NCBI RefSeq assembly: GCF_036962705.1
Contig: NZ_JBALOQ010000003.1
Location: 124,001-188,000, forward strand
Origin: Ferdinandcohnia sp036962705
GTDB lineage: Bacteria; Bacillota; Bacilli; Bacillales; Bacillaceae_L
Direction: 5' to 3'
Length of the DNA: 64,000 nucleotides
The notes beneath the pieces were generated by a model. That model was not told where the DNA came from, made no database searches, and saw only the letters and a list, made by a program, of their open reading frames with translations. The position numbers and the translations under genes were made by a program. Within the stretch, counting starts at the first letter, position 1; each line of letters opens with the position of its first letter. This document shows, one piece after another, positions 8,902 to 18,679 of this stretch.

Positions 8902-9812
8902 TACTTCCAGCTCCTTCCCTGACAATCAGATATATGACTAAATCCATATTTATCTAGTAAACCTGGAAGCTCCTCTATGATGGTAGGGCAGACAAATGGA
9001 TCAACAAAATTGGCGGTACCCACTGCAACAGCACTTGCACCAGCATAAAAATATTCAAGCACATCTTCAGCCGTTTGAACGCCTCCCATACCGATGATTG
9101 GAATTGACACGGTCTGACTCACTTCATGTATCATTCGAATCGCAACAGGTTTGATTGCTGGACCTGATAAGCCACCTGTTTTATTCGCTAAAATAGGTTT
9201 CCCGGTTTTCAGGTCGATGCGCATTCCGATTAATGTATTGATCATGGTTAAACCATCTGCACCCGCTTCTTCAATTGCTTTTGCCATTTCAACGATGTTT
9301 GAAACATTTGGTGATAATTTTACATAAACCGGTACACTTGATGCTTCTTTCACATATTTCGTAAGCTCTGCCGCAACCTCTGGAATCGTACCAAAAGCGA
9401 TTCCTCCTGTTTTAACATTCGGACACGAAATATTTAATTCGAGTGCTTGAACATTAGGTGCTTTGGAAATTTCTCTTGCGACCTCGACATAGTCTTCAAT
9501 TTGTGAACCAGCTACATTAGCGATGATAGGTACATCAAATTGCTCAAGCCATGGTAGCTCTTCAGATAGTACCTTTTCAAGCCCTGGATTTTGTAATCCG
9601 ATTGCATTTAACATGCCTGCACTTGTTTCTGCCACCCGGGGAGTTGGGTTTCCGAATCTAGGTTCTACAGTTGTTGCCTTAATCATAATCGCACCAAGCC
9701 TGCTCAATTCATAAAATTTCGCGTATTCTTTTCCGAATCCAAAGCAACCTGATGCTGGCATGATTGGATTTTTTAGTGATAAACCGGGTAGCTCAACTTG
9801 AAGTCTGTTCAT
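8901..9812 (-). CDS. pyrD: Dihydroorotate dehydrogenase class 1B, catalytic subunit
   Basis: Oxidises dihydroorotate to orotate on FMN. As a class 1B enzyme it works with the PyrK iron-sulfur flavoprotein and NAD. The 303 residues show NPIMPASGCFGFGKEY near the start, the active-site cysteine in ALELNISCPNVKTGG (about 125-140), and the FMN phosphate site IIGMGGVQTAEDVLE with AGASAVAVGTANF. The stop of pyrK overlaps its ATG (ATGA). pyrK next door confirms class 1B rather than 1A. Confidence 0.97.
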   Translation of the reverse strand: MNRLQVELPGLSLKNPIMPASGCFGFGKEYAKFYELSRLGAIMIKATTVEPRFGNPTPRVAETSAGMLNAIGLQNPGLEKVLSEELPWLEQFDVPIIANVAGSQIEDYVEVAREISKAPNVQALELNISCPNVKTGGIAFGTIPEVAAELTKYVKEASSVPVYVKLSPNVSNIVEMAKAIEEAGADGLTMINTLIGMRIDLKTGKPILANKTGGLSGPAIKPVAIRMIHEVSQTVSIPIIGMGGVQTAEDVLEYFYAGASAVAVGTANFVDPFVCPTIIEELPGLLDKYGFSHISDCQGRSWK

Positions 9813-10588
9813 AGTACCACCTCTCCAACCTTAAATACTGGACCATCACTGCAAACCTTTTTATAGGAAGAGCCATCTGGGTCATTTTGAAGATGACATA
9901 CACATGCAAAGCACGCGCCAATCCCACAGCCCATTCTTTCTTCTAATGAGATATATGCATTACGGTCAGGATATGCATTTTCAAGTGCCTTAAGCATCGG
10001 TGTTGGACCACAAGAATAAAGAGTATCAAATATAATTCCGTAATTTGTGATAACATCTGTCACAAACCCTTTTGTTCCAACAGACCCATCTACTGTGGCG
10101 ATATAAGTTTTACCTAACTCACTAAACTTATCTTCATAAAAGACAGCAGATTTTGATTGGAATCCAAGCACGTGGATGACATTTACACCTTTTCCAACTA
10201 ATTGCTTTGATAATTCATAAAGAGGTGGAACACCAATTCCTCCTCCAACAAGCAATGCTGTTTCCCCTTTCGTGATTTCATCTACTGGAAATCCGTTTCC
10301 TAGGGGACCAAGGACATCAACTGTTTGATCGATGTTTTTTTCAGAAAGGACCCGTGTTCCGAGCCCTTCCTTTCTGTAAATTAGTGTGCATTCTTGTTTT
10401 TCTAAGTTAATATTTGCAATACTAATGGGTCTTCTTAATAGTGGGTCAATTCCATCACTTACTTTTACATGGACAAATTGCCCTGGCCCACCCATTTCTT
10501 GAACCAATGAACCCGCTAGTGTGAGCTCAAAAATATCCTTAGCAATTTGAATATGGCTGACAACCTTCATTTGCTCCTTTTTAATCAT
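9809..10588 (-). CDS. pyrK: Dihydroorotate dehydrogenase electron transfer subunit
   Basis: FAD and 2Fe-2S protein that passes electrons from PyrD to NAD. The 259 residues comprise an N-terminal FAD-binding barrel (PLLRRPISIANI, GLGTRVLSEK), an NAD-binding middle (ALLVGGGIGVPPLYELSKQL) and a C-terminal cysteine cluster ERMGCGIGACFACVCHLQ with a further Cys in KVCSDGPVF, the four-cysteine site typical of PyrK. It overlaps carB upstream and pyrD downstream by 4 bases each. Confidence 0.96.
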   Translation of the reverse strand: MIKKEQMKVVSHIQIAKDIFELTLAGSLVQEMGGPGQFVHVKVSDGIDPLLRRPISIANINLEKQECTLIYRKEGLGTRVLSEKNIDQTVDVLGPLGNGFPVDEITKGETALLVGGGIGVPPLYELSKQLVGKGVNVIHVLGFQSKSAVFYEDKFSELGKTYIATVDGSVGTKGFVTDVITNYGIIFDTLYSCGPTPMLKALENAYPDRNAYISLEERMGCGIGACFACVCHLQNDPDGSSYKKVCSDGPVFKVGEVVL

Positions 10589-13500
10589 GAATGTACCACC
10601 TCACGCTTTTGCACGTGAGAACCCATTGATTCACTTGAGAATGTCATCGATTCTAGTACTTTCAAGATTGCTTTAGCTGTATCTAATGAAGTCAAGCAAG
10701 CAACCCCATTTTCAACGGTTTCTCGGCGTATTCTAAAGCCATCTCTTGCAGGCTGCTTTCCTTTTGTTAATGTATTAATAACGAAATGTGCTTTTCCTTG
10801 ACGGATGACATCAATTAAATTTGGTGTTTCTGATCCAATTTTATTGACAACCGTAACTGGGATGTTTGCCTTTTGGATGAAGCTCGCCGTTCCACTTGTT
10901 GCAAGTAGTTGATAGCCAATCGTATGGAATCTCTTTGCGATTTCAAGGGCTTCTTCCTTGTCTTTATCTGCTACAGTTAATAACACTGATCCGTAGGTTG
11001 GAATCCTGATTCCTGAAGCCACTAGTCCCTTGTATAATGCTTTTTCTAGCGTATAGTCTTTACCCATAACTTCCCCAGTCGATTTCATTTCAGGACCAAG
11101 GGAAATATCTACATTGCGAAGCTTAGCAAATGAGAAGACAGGAACCTTTACATATACTCCTTCACTTTCTGGGTGTAATCCTGTTGTGTATCCTAATGAA
11201 GGTAAATATTGTCCGAGAATTACCTTTGTCGCGATATTTGCCATTGGTACGCCAGTAATTTTACTTAAAAATGGTACTGTACGGCTTGATCTTGGATTTA
11301 CCTCGATGACAAATACTTCTTCGTTATACACAACAAATTGAATGTTTAACAGACCGATAATATTTAAACCTTTCGCAAGTGAGATTGTATGGTCAATGAT
11401 TTGTTGTTTTACATGCTCTGATAACGTTTGTGATGGGTATACGGCAATTGAGTCACCTGAGTGAACTCCAGCACGTTCGATATGTTCCATGATTCCTGGA
11501 ATATACACTGTTTCCCCATCCGAAATTGCATCAACTTCAATTTCTTTACCTGTTAAATAACGGTCAATAAGGACTGGATGCTGCGGATTGATCTTCACTG
11601 CATTTTCCATATAATAAAGAAGTTCTTCAGTTTGGTAAACAATCTCCATTGCTCTTCCACCTAATACATAAGAAGGTCTCACAAGCACTGGGTATCCAAT
11701 TGCTTCTGCAATCACCACTGCTTCTTCTACAGATGTTGCTGTTTTTCCTTTTGGCTGTGGAATACCAAGTGAAATAACTGTTTGCTCAAATTTATCCCTG
11801 TTTTCTGCACGATCTAAATCTTCTAGAGACGTACCTAAGATTTTTACACCACGCTCATCTAATGCACTTGCTAGATTGATAGCTGTTTGACCACCGAACT
11901 GGACGACAACACCTTCAGGTTGCTCAAGTTCTACGATATGCATGACATCTTCGATTGTTAATGGCTCAAAATATAGCTTATCTGAAATGCTGAAGTCTGT
12001 TGAGACTGTTTCAGGATTGTTGTTAATAATGATTGCCTCATAGCCTGCTTGTTTAATTGCCCAAACAGAATGAACAGTCGCATAATCGAACTCAACTCCC
12101 TGTCCAATACGGATTGGTCCTGAACCAAGTACGATCACGCTTTTACGGTCTGTTACAATTGACTCATTTTCATCTGCAAATGTTCCGTAGTAATAAGGTG
12201 TTGCTGATTCAAATTCTGCTGCACAGGTATCCACCATTTTATAGACTGGAAAAATTCCCGCTTGTTTACGAGTTTCATAAATTTCAATTTCTGTTTTATT
12301 CCAAAGCTTTGCAATTATTGAATCGGCAAAGCCTCTCTTTTTCACAAGTTGTAATGTTTCAAGATTACCAACATTTTGTCGTAAAGTATCTTCAAGCTTA
12401 ATAATATTTTCAAATTTTTGCAGGAAGAATAAATCAATTTCACACCATTCGTGAATTTGCTGAATCGTGATACCTCTTCTAATTGCTTCCGCAAGATAGA
12501 ATAGACGTTCATCTCCTGCTTTACGAATTCTTTTTTCAATTGTAGCAAGATCAGCATTTGTTGCATCTTCAAGTTCGATATGAATTACATTTGCCTCAAG
12601 GGAACGAACTGCCTTTAAAATCGACTCCTCAAAATTACGACCAATCGCCATGACTTCGCCAGTTGCTTTCATTTGTGTTCCTAGTCGGCGATTAGCAGAT
12701 TCGAATTTATCAAATGGCCAACGTGGAATTTTTGTAACAACATAGTCGATGGTTGGTTCAAACGCTGCGTATGTCGTACCTGTTACAGGATTTTTCATTT
12801 CATCTAAAGTTAGACCTACTGCAATCTTCGCTGCTAGTTTTGCAATTGGATAACCCGTTGCTTTTGATGCTAAGGCAGATGAACGGCTTACACGTGGGTT
12901 AACCTCGATAATATAGTAAGTAAAGCTATTTGGATCAAGTGCTAGCTGAACATTACAGCCGCCTTCAATTCCAAGTGCACGAATAATTTTTAAGGATGTA
13001 TGTCTTAATAACTGATATTCACGATCAGTTAACGTTTGGCATGGCGCCACTACAATAGAATCACCTGTATGAATTCCAACTGGATCCACATTTTCCATGC
13101 TACATACAACAATTGCATTATCCGCTGAGTCGCGCATTACTTCAAATTCGATTTCTTTAAATCCTGCAATGCTTTTTTCTAATAAACATTGTGTTACCGG
13201 ACTATTTTTCAAACCACTTGTTACAATTTCAATTAATTCTTCCTCATTGTTACAAATTCCTCCACCGGTTCCTCCAAGCGTGAAGGCTGGTCTTACAATT
13301 ACAGGGTAGCCGACTCTTTCAACAAAACTGTATGCTTCTTCTAAGTTATGGATAATATCACTATCTGGCACAGGCTCATTTAGTTCATTCATTAAGTTAC
13401 GGAATAAATCACGGTCCTCTGCTTTTTCAATGGCAGAAAGGGTAGTTCCAAGAATCTCAACCCCACATTCTTCAAGAATACCTGATTTTGAAAGCTCTAC

Positions 13501-13797
13501 TGCCATATTTAAACCAGTTTGTCCACCAAGAGTTGGTAGGATGGCATCAGGTCTTTCCTTGCGAATGATTTTACTCACAAATTCTAATGTAATTGGCTCA
13601 ATATATACTTTGTCTGCAATTTCAACGTCTGTCATAATAGTTGCAGGGTTTGAGTTAATGAGAATAACCCGGTATCCTTCTTCCTTTAAAGAAAGACAGG
13701 CCTGAGTTCCTGCATAATCAAATTCAGCCGCCTGACCAATTACAATTGGACCAGATCCGATTACTAATATACTTTTAATGTCTAAGCGTTTTGGCAT
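10585..13797 (-). CDS. carB: Carbamoyl phosphate synthase large subunit (pyrimidine type)
   Basis: Makes carbamoyl phosphate from ammonia channelled from CarA, bicarbonate and two ATP. At 1070 residues it is full length and shows the internal duplication of two ATP-grasp halves: VLVIGSGPIVIGQAAEFDYAG-type motif near residue 11 and the partner VIVLGSGPIRIGQGVEFDYA near 555, with VRPAFTLGGTGGGI and VRPSYVLGGRAMEI glycine loops. The C-terminal regulatory domain is present. The pyr operon position makes it the B. subtilis PyrAB type. It overlaps carA by 16 bases and pyrK by 4. Confidence 0.97.
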   Translation of the reverse strand: MPKRLDIKSILVIGSGPIVIGQAAEFDYAGTQACLSLKEEGYRVILINSNPATIMTDVEIADKVYIEPITLEFVSKIIRKERPDAILPTLGGQTGLNMAVELSKSGILEECGVEILGTTLSAIEKAEDRDLFRNLMNELNEPVPDSDIIHNLEEAYSFVERVGYPVIVRPAFTLGGTGGGICNNEEELIEIVTSGLKNSPVTQCLLEKSIAGFKEIEFEVMRDSADNAIVVCSMENVDPVGIHTGDSIVVAPCQTLTDREYQLLRHTSLKIIRALGIEGGCNVQLALDPNSFTYYIIEVNPRVSRSSALASKATGYPIAKLAAKIAVGLTLDEMKNPVTGTTYAAFEPTIDYVVTKIPRWPFDKFESANRRLGTQMKATGEVMAIGRNFEESILKAVRSLEANVIHIELEDATNADLATIEKRIRKAGDERLFYLAEAIRRGITIQQIHEWCEIDLFFLQKFENIIKLEDTLRQNVGNLETLQLVKKRGFADSIIAKLWNKTEIEIYETRKQAGIFPVYKMVDTCAAEFESATPYYYGTFADENESIVTDRKSVIVLGSGPIRIGQGVEFDYATVHSVWAIKQAGYEAIIINNNPETVSTDFSISDKLYFEPLTIEDVMHIVELEQPEGVVVQFGGQTAINLASALDERGVKILGTSLEDLDRAENRDKFEQTVISLGIPQPKGKTATSVEEAVVIAEAIGYPVLVRPSYVLGGRAMEIVYQTEELLYYMENAVKINPQHPVLIDRYLTGKEIEVDAISDGETVYIPGIMEHIERAGVHSGDSIAVYPSQTLSEHVKQQIIDHTISLAKGLNIIGLLNIQFVVYNEEVFVIEVNPRSSRTVPFLSKITGVPMANIATKVILGQYLPSLGYTTGLHPESEGVYVKVPVFSFAKLRNVDISLGPEMKSTGEVMGKDYTLEKALYKGLVASGIRIPTYGSVLLTVADKDKEEALEIAKRFHTIGYQLLATSGTASFIQKANIPVTVVNKIGSETPNLIDVIRQGKAHFVINTLTKGKQPARDGFRIRRETVENGVACLTSLDTAKAILKVLESMTFSSESMGSHVQKREVVHS

Positions 13798-14882
13798 AGC
13801 TCTTCGCCTTCTTTCTTGAAGTTTTCAATCATCTGCAAAAAGTCATTAAACAAGCTATTTGCATCGTCAGGTCCTGATGATGCCTCTGGATGAAATTGAA
13901 CCGTAAATGCTGGATATTCTAAATGGCGTAATCCCTCTACTGTGTCATCATTAAGTGCAATATGTGTAACTTCAAGCTTTGTTTTTTCTAATGATGTTTT
14001 ATTCACTGTATAACCGTGATTTTGTGATGTAATCGCAATTTTACCTGTATTTAGGTCCTTCACTGGGTGGTTTGCACCTCTATGTCCAAATTTCATTTTT
14101 TCAGTTTCTGCGCCATTTGCTAAGGCAAATAATTGATGTCCTAAGCAAACTCCAAATAGTGGTATCTTTCCTAGAACCCCTTTAATCATCTCAATTGCTT
14201 CTGGAACATCCTTTGGATCTCCAGGTCCGTTACTTAAAAGAATGCCATCTGGGCTCAAGCGTAAAATTTCTTCTGCTGTTGTATTGTATGGAACGACAAT
14301 GACATCACAGCCACGTTTATTTAATTCATGTAAAATACTATGCTTCATTCCGAAATCTACTAGTACGATGCGATGACCTCTTCCTGGGCTTGGGTACGCA
14401 CTTGATGTAGAAACTTGTTTCACTAGGTTTGTTGGTAAAGTCATGTCGTTAAGTTGCTTAACAACATCTTTTACATTGACGTCCATCCCACAAATCGCAC
14501 CTTTTAATGTGCCATGTTGACGGATCATTCTTGTAAGCTTTCTCGTATCAATTCCTGAGAGACCAGGGATGTTTTTTGATTTGAAATATTCGTCAAGGCT
14601 AAATTGACTTCTAAAATTTGAAGGGTGGTCACAAACCTCATTCACGATAAGTCCGCTAATTTTTGGGTGGATTGATTCAAAATCATCTCTATTAATCCCA
14701 TAGTTTCCAATTAGTGGGTAGGTTAATGTGACAATATGTCCACAGTTCGATGGGTCTGATATGATTTCCTGATATCCCGTCATTCCTGTATTAAAAATAA
14801 CCTCACCAATATTATCTGTATTGCTTCCAAATCCTTCTCCGATAAATACTGTTCCATCTTCTAAAATAAGCTGTCTCTTCAT
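13782..14882 (-). CDS. carA: Carbamoyl phosphate synthase small subunit (pyrimidine type)
   Basis: Glutaminase subunit (B. subtilis PyrAA) that releases ammonia for CarB. The 366 residues start MKRQLILEDGTVFIGEGFG. The C-terminal class I amidotransferase domain has the nucleophile in PLFGVCLGHQLFALA and the His-Glu pair in AFTVQFHPEASSGPDDA. Start ATG 14882 follows AAGGAAGTG and overlaps the pyrC stop as ATGA; a longer in-frame reading would add eight non-conserved residues. Confidence 0.97.
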   Translation of the reverse strand: MKRQLILEDGTVFIGEGFGSNTDNIGEVIFNTGMTGYQEIISDPSNCGHIVTLTYPLIGNYGINRDDFESIHPKISGLIVNEVCDHPSNFRSQFSLDEYFKSKNIPGLSGIDTRKLTRMIRQHGTLKGAICGMDVNVKDVVKQLNDMTLPTNLVKQVSTSSAYPSPGRGHRIVLVDFGMKHSILHELNKRGCDVIVVPYNTTAEEILRLSPDGILLSNGPGDPKDVPEAIEMIKGVLGKIPLFGVCLGHQLFALANGAETEKMKFGHRGANHPVKDLNTGKIAITSQNHGYTVNKTSLEKTKLEVTHIALNDDTVEGLRHLEYPAFTVQFHPEASSGPDDANSLFNDFLQMIENFKKEGEELCQNA

Positions 14883-16165
14883 GCTAAAACACTTCCTTTC
14901 TGCCAAACAATGCTGCCATTTACGAGTGTCATGACTGGCCAGCCTTTACATTCCCAGCCACCAAATGGTGTATTTTTTCCTTTTGATTCAAAATTTTCAG
15001 GATTAATTGTTTCTTTAGAATTTAGATCAATTACAGTTAAATCTGCATTGTTCCCAACTTCTAACCTTCCAAATGGTAGCTTAAATGTGTTTGCTGGTTT
15101 GTTAGTTAAAAGGTCCACTAATTGCTTTAATGTGATTTTATTCGTTTCTACAAAATGAGTATAAAGAAGTGGGAAAGCTGTCTCTAAGCCAACGATGCCA
15201 AATGGTGCAAGGGCCATTCCTTGTGCCTTTTCTTCACTTGAGTGCGGAGCATGGTCGGTTGCGATAAAATCGATCGTTCCATCAAGAAGACCTTCAATCA
15301 GTGCATCCAAATCCTCTTTCCCGCGTAATGGAGGATTCATTTTATAATTTGTGTCTAGTCCTGGGATATCTTCATCACACAGTAATAAATGATGTGGAGT
15401 AACCTCAGCTGTTACATGTATACCCGCACGCTTCGCATCTCTAATCACACGTACTGATTCCTTTGTACTTACGTGACATACATGGTAGTGACAGCCTGTG
15501 GCTTCAGCTAATAAAACATCCCTAGCAATATGTACGGATTCACATACAGAAGGAATTCCATTAATTCCATGCTTTTTTGAGAATTCCCCCTCATGAAGAG
15601 CACCTTTATTAATGAGAGTATTTTCTTCACAATGAGCAACGATCGGCATATCAATTGCTGCCGCTTGCTTCATTGCTTCTAGCATCATTCCAGCCGATTG
15701 AATTCCAACACCGTCATCTGTAAATGCGAATGCTCCAGCTTCTTTTAATCCTTTCATATCTGTTAGCTCCTCGCCAAGTTCACGAATCGAGATAGACGCA
15801 TATGGAAGGACATTTACATGAGCCGTATCCTTAATTCTTTGTTGCAACCAGTTCATCTGCTCTACTGTATCTGGAACTGGTCTTGTATTTGGCATTGCTG
15901 CAATTGTTGTAAAGCCACCCTTTGCAGCTGCAAGGCTTCCCGTTTCGATTGTTTCTTTATGTTCTCCTCCAGGCTCTCGAAGGTGGACATGGACATCAAC
16001 GAATCCTGCTGATACAAACATACCTTCTACATCAATAACCTCACAATTGGTTTGATCTAGCCCGGCACCTACCGCTTCGATTAAACCATCTGTGATTTTG
16101 ATATCTCCAGCAATTAGTTCACCATGTTCATTAAGAATTTTTGCGTTTTTTAGTAATGTGCTCAT
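14879..16165 (-). CDS. pyrC: Dihydroorotase
   Basis: Zinc metalloenzyme that cyclises carbamoyl aspartate to dihydroorotate. The 428 residues are typical of the Bacillus class I type. The metal ligands sit in GFVDVHVHLREPGGEHKE (about residues 57-74) and the catalytic Asp in DFIATDHAPHSSEEKA. A His-rich middle (ATGCHYHVCHVST) supplies further metal ligands. ATG 16165 follows GGAGGAATTTTAAT and overlaps the pyrB stop (ATGA). Confidence 0.97.
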   Translation of the reverse strand: MSTLLKNAKILNEHGELIAGDIKITDGLIEAVGAGLDQTNCEVIDVEGMFVSAGFVDVHVHLREPGGEHKETIETGSLAAAKGGFTTIAAMPNTRPVPDTVEQMNWLQQRIKDTAHVNVLPYASISIRELGEELTDMKGLKEAGAFAFTDDGVGIQSAGMMLEAMKQAAAIDMPIVAHCEENTLINKGALHEGEFSKKHGINGIPSVCESVHIARDVLLAEATGCHYHVCHVSTKESVRVIRDAKRAGIHVTAEVTPHHLLLCDEDIPGLDTNYKMNPPLRGKEDLDALIEGLLDGTIDFIATDHAPHSSEEKAQGMALAPFGIVGLETAFPLLYTHFVETNKITLKQLVDLLTNKPANTFKLPFGRLEVGNNADLTVIDLNSKETINPENFESKGKNTPFGGWECKGWPVMTLVNGSIVWQKGSVLA

Positions 16166-17064
16166 ATTAAAATTCCTCCTTCTACCTGCTGTAACACTCT
16201 TTTAAGTACTGCCATTCTAACAAATACACCATTTTCCATCTGCTTAAAAATTCTAGAATTTCCTGCTTCGACTAATTCACTTGCCATTTCAACACCACGA
16301 TTTATTGGAGCTGGATGCATAATAATGCTTCCTTTTTTCATGTTTTTGCCTCGTTTGATCGTTAGACCGTATTTTTCATGGTACTCTTCTTTCGTTAAGC
16401 CCATGGATGACTCATGGCGCTCATGCTGAATTCGAAGTAGCATGACGACATCAGCTTCATTAAGTCCTTGGTCGAGGTCGACATATGCACCAAATGGATT
16501 TGTACGATCCTGCCACTCTAATGGAGCTGAAAAATGAACCTTAGCTCCGAGTCTTGTTAAACTTTCCGCATTTGATCTTGCTACACGGCTATGACGGATA
16601 TCTCCAACAATTAAAACATTTAAATCTTGGAATCTAGTAAACTCTTGTTTAATCGTTAATAAATCAAGGAGAGATTGTGTAGGATGATGACCACATCCAT
16701 CACCTGCATTAATGACTGGAATACTAATCCCATCTCTTAGTTCATTGAAATATTCATCCTTTGGATGACGAATCACGACTGCATTTGCACCGATTGATTG
16801 AAGTGTTTTTACAGTGTCATAAAGACTTTCGCCTTTTTGCACACTGGAGTTCATTGCTTCTAAATGCAATACATCAGCACCTAATCTTTTTTCAGCAACC
16901 TCAAAGCTAAAGCGTGTACGAGTACTAGGCTCAAAGAAAAGATTAGCTACAAATGTTTGTTTTTCAAGCTTCCATTTGCTCCCTTGGGCAAACAGCTCAG
17001 CATCAAAAAGTATGCGGTCAATGTCTTCAATACTTAATTCGGTCATCGTAAGTAAATGATTCAT
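16162..17064 (-). CDS. pyrB: Aspartate carbamoyltransferase catalytic subunit
   Basis: Condenses carbamoyl phosphate and aspartate, the committing step of UMP synthesis. The 300 residues carry the carbamoyl phosphate loop FFEPSTRTRFSFE (about 45-57), VIRHPKDE and GHHPTQSLLDL, RHSRVARSN, and the aspartate-side motif MHPAPINRGVE. No pyrI regulatory subunit follows, as expected in Bacillus. ATG 17064 follows GGAGGAGAG. The gene lies downstream of the third PyrR attenuator. Confidence 0.97.
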   Translation of the reverse strand: MNHLLTMTELSIEDIDRILFDAELFAQGSKWKLEKQTFVANLFFEPSTRTRFSFEVAEKRLGADVLHLEAMNSSVQKGESLYDTVKTLQSIGANAVVIRHPKDEYFNELRDGISIPVINAGDGCGHHPTQSLLDLLTIKQEFTRFQDLNVLIVGDIRHSRVARSNAESLTRLGAKVHFSAPLEWQDRTNPFGAYVDLDQGLNEADVVMLLRIQHERHESSMGLTKEEYHEKYGLTIKRGKNMKKGSIIMHPAPINRGVEMASELVEAGNSRIFKQMENGVFVRMAVLKRVLQQVEGGILI

Positions 17065-17086
17065 TTTCTCTCCTCCTAATTTTTCA

Positions 17087-17210
17087 TAAAAAACACCCTT
17101 ACCTAAATTGGTAAGGGTGTTTTAACAAGGTTTTTGGATAAAAAGGTACATCAAAGCTATACCCTTTCGCAAAAACCTTACACCCTTAATAACCTCTCTG
17201 GGTTATTTTA
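17087..17210 (-). promoter_or_regulatory. PyrR-controlled attenuator 3 (pyrP-pyrB intergenic)
   Basis: On the minus strand the PyrR-binding loop AACCCAGAGAGGTT lies at 17204-17191. A 13-bp perfect terminator stem (17110-17122 with 17091-17103, AACACCCTTACC arms) follows with TTTTTTATG. UMP-bound PyrR stabilises the first hairpin and lets the terminator form, lowering pyrB and later genes. This is the standard Bacillus arrangement. Confidence 0.92.
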
Positions 17211-17222
17211 AAAGGTGTTGCA

Positions 17223-18536
17223 TTATGCAACAGAGTTTTCATCCTCATGATGAGTCTCATATATATCTTCGTCTTCGTTCACTTCTCCACCAGGAAGAAT
17301 GATGTTCAGTAATACACCAATTATTGCTGCTAAAGCCATGCCATGAATTTCAAAACCTAATACTTCGATAAATGCCCCACCGATTCCAACTACAAGGATG
17401 ACCGATGAAATGACTAAGTTTCTGTTTTCACCAAGATCAACCTTGCTATCCACTAACATCCGTAATCCAGATGATGCAATGATACCGAAGAGCAGGATGG
17501 AAATTCCACCCATAACCGGAGATGGAATCGAACTAATTAAAGCATTAATCGTTCCACTAAAGCCGAAGAAAATTGCAACAACTGCTGCACCGCCGATTAC
17601 ATAAATACTGAATACACGAGTAATGGCAAGGACGCCAATGTTTTCTCCATACGTTGTATTTGGTGGACCACCAATTAGTGATGCAATCATCGTTGCAACT
17701 CCATCACCCATAATAGAACGATGTAAACCTGGCTGTTTAATCAAGTCTTTATGAACAACTTTACTCAAAACCATTTGGTGTCCAATATGCTCTGATAAGG
17801 TTACAATCGCTACTGGCACAATTAAGGCAATCATATCCATTGAAAAATGCGGTGTGTATGATACAAACGGGATAATAAAATCTGGCATTTCAATAAATTT
17901 TGCTTGTTTTACCGCCGAAAAGTCAACTAATCCAATGGCTAAAGCATATATATATCCACCGATAATTCCGATTAATACCGGGATAAGATTTAAGAAACCC
18001 TTAAAGAAGATTGTTGCGATAATCACGATGGCTAATGTTACTAATGCTACTGAAAAATGCTGTAAGCTGTATGCTCCACTTGCATCATTCATTGCCATTC
18101 CTACCGCTGTTCCCGCTAGGCTAAGACCGATTACGATGATGACCGGACCAACTACGACAGGTGGTAAAATTCTTACAAGCCATTTATGCCCTGTTGCTTT
18201 AATGATTAGAGCTACAACCCCATATACTAAACCTGAAAGTAAGCTTGCCATCATTGCAGCACCTGGACCATCGGCTGCAATTGCTGTTTGAAGTGGGATT
18301 ATGAAAGCAAAGGATGAGCCTAAGTATGCAGGGACCTGACCCTTTGTAATAAGAAGAAATGCTAGTGTACCTAACCCGCTTGAGATAAGAGCCACCCCAG
18401 GACTGATTCCAACTAGATACGGCACAAGGATGGTTGCTCCGAACATTGCAAATAAATGCTGCAGGCTTAGTATTGCGAAGAGGCCTGCTGATGGTTTTTC
18501 TTTTATCCCTAAAACAACCTTTTGACGATCATTCAT
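17223..18536 (-). CDS. pyrP: Uracil permease
   Basis: Proton-linked uracil importer of the NCS2/UraA family in the cytoplasmic membrane. The 437 residues form about 14 hydrophobic segments, with SLQHLFAMFGATILVPYLVG near the N-terminus and the family segment LIGGPPNTTYGENIGVLAIT. Start ATG 18536 is preceded by AGGAGG at a good distance (nine bases); an ATG 18 bases further upstream overlaps that ribosome site and is unlikely. It lies between two PyrR attenuators, so it is repressed when UMP is plentiful. The acidic C-terminus (EDEDIYETHHEDE) is cytoplasmic. Confidence 0.95.
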   Translation of the reverse strand: MNDRQKVVLGIKEKPSAGLFAILSLQHLFAMFGATILVPYLVGISPGVALISSGLGTLAFLLITKGQVPAYLGSSFAFIIPLQTAIAADGPGAAMMASLLSGLVYGVVALIIKATGHKWLVRILPPVVVGPVIIVIGLSLAGTAVGMAMNDASGAYSLQHFSVALVTLAIVIIATIFFKGFLNLIPVLIGIIGGYIYALAIGLVDFSAVKQAKFIEMPDFIIPFVSYTPHFSMDMIALIVPVAIVTLSEHIGHQMVLSKVVHKDLIKQPGLHRSIMGDGVATMIASLIGGPPNTTYGENIGVLAITRVFSIYVIGGAAVVAIFFGFSGTINALISSIPSPVMGGISILLFGIIASSGLRMLVDSKVDLGENRNLVISSVILVVGIGGAFIEVLGFEIHGMALAAIIGVLLNIILPGGEVNEDEDIYETHHEDENSVA

Positions 18537-18571
18537 TATGTTTTTCCTCCTCATTTTAAAAACCCTAAAAC

Positions 18572-18665
18572 AAAAAAATCTTTGTGTATTAACACAAAGA
18601 GGTACACAAATCCTTACGATACGAGAAGGAATGCTACCCCTTTGTTAGCCTCTCTGGACTACATT
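18572..18665 (-). promoter_or_regulatory. PyrR-controlled attenuator 2 (pyrR-pyrP intergenic)
   Basis: The minus strand carries AGTCCAGAGAGGCT (18660-18647), the PyrR-binding loop. A terminator hairpin follows (TCTTTGTGT arms, 18592-18600 with 18579-18587, 4-nt loop) with a run of seven T. It sits between the pyrR stop and the pyrP ribosome site. Confidence 0.92.
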
Positions 18666-18679
18666 TAAAGGGTACTTAT

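Noticed and set aside
12057..12401. 114-codon plus-strand frame inside carB
   Set aside because: Shadow of a conserved gene; no independent evidence.
17854..18291. 145-codon plus-strand frame opposite pyrP
   Set aside because: Mirror of a membrane protein gene: biased composition from the opposite strand, no ribosome site, no family look.
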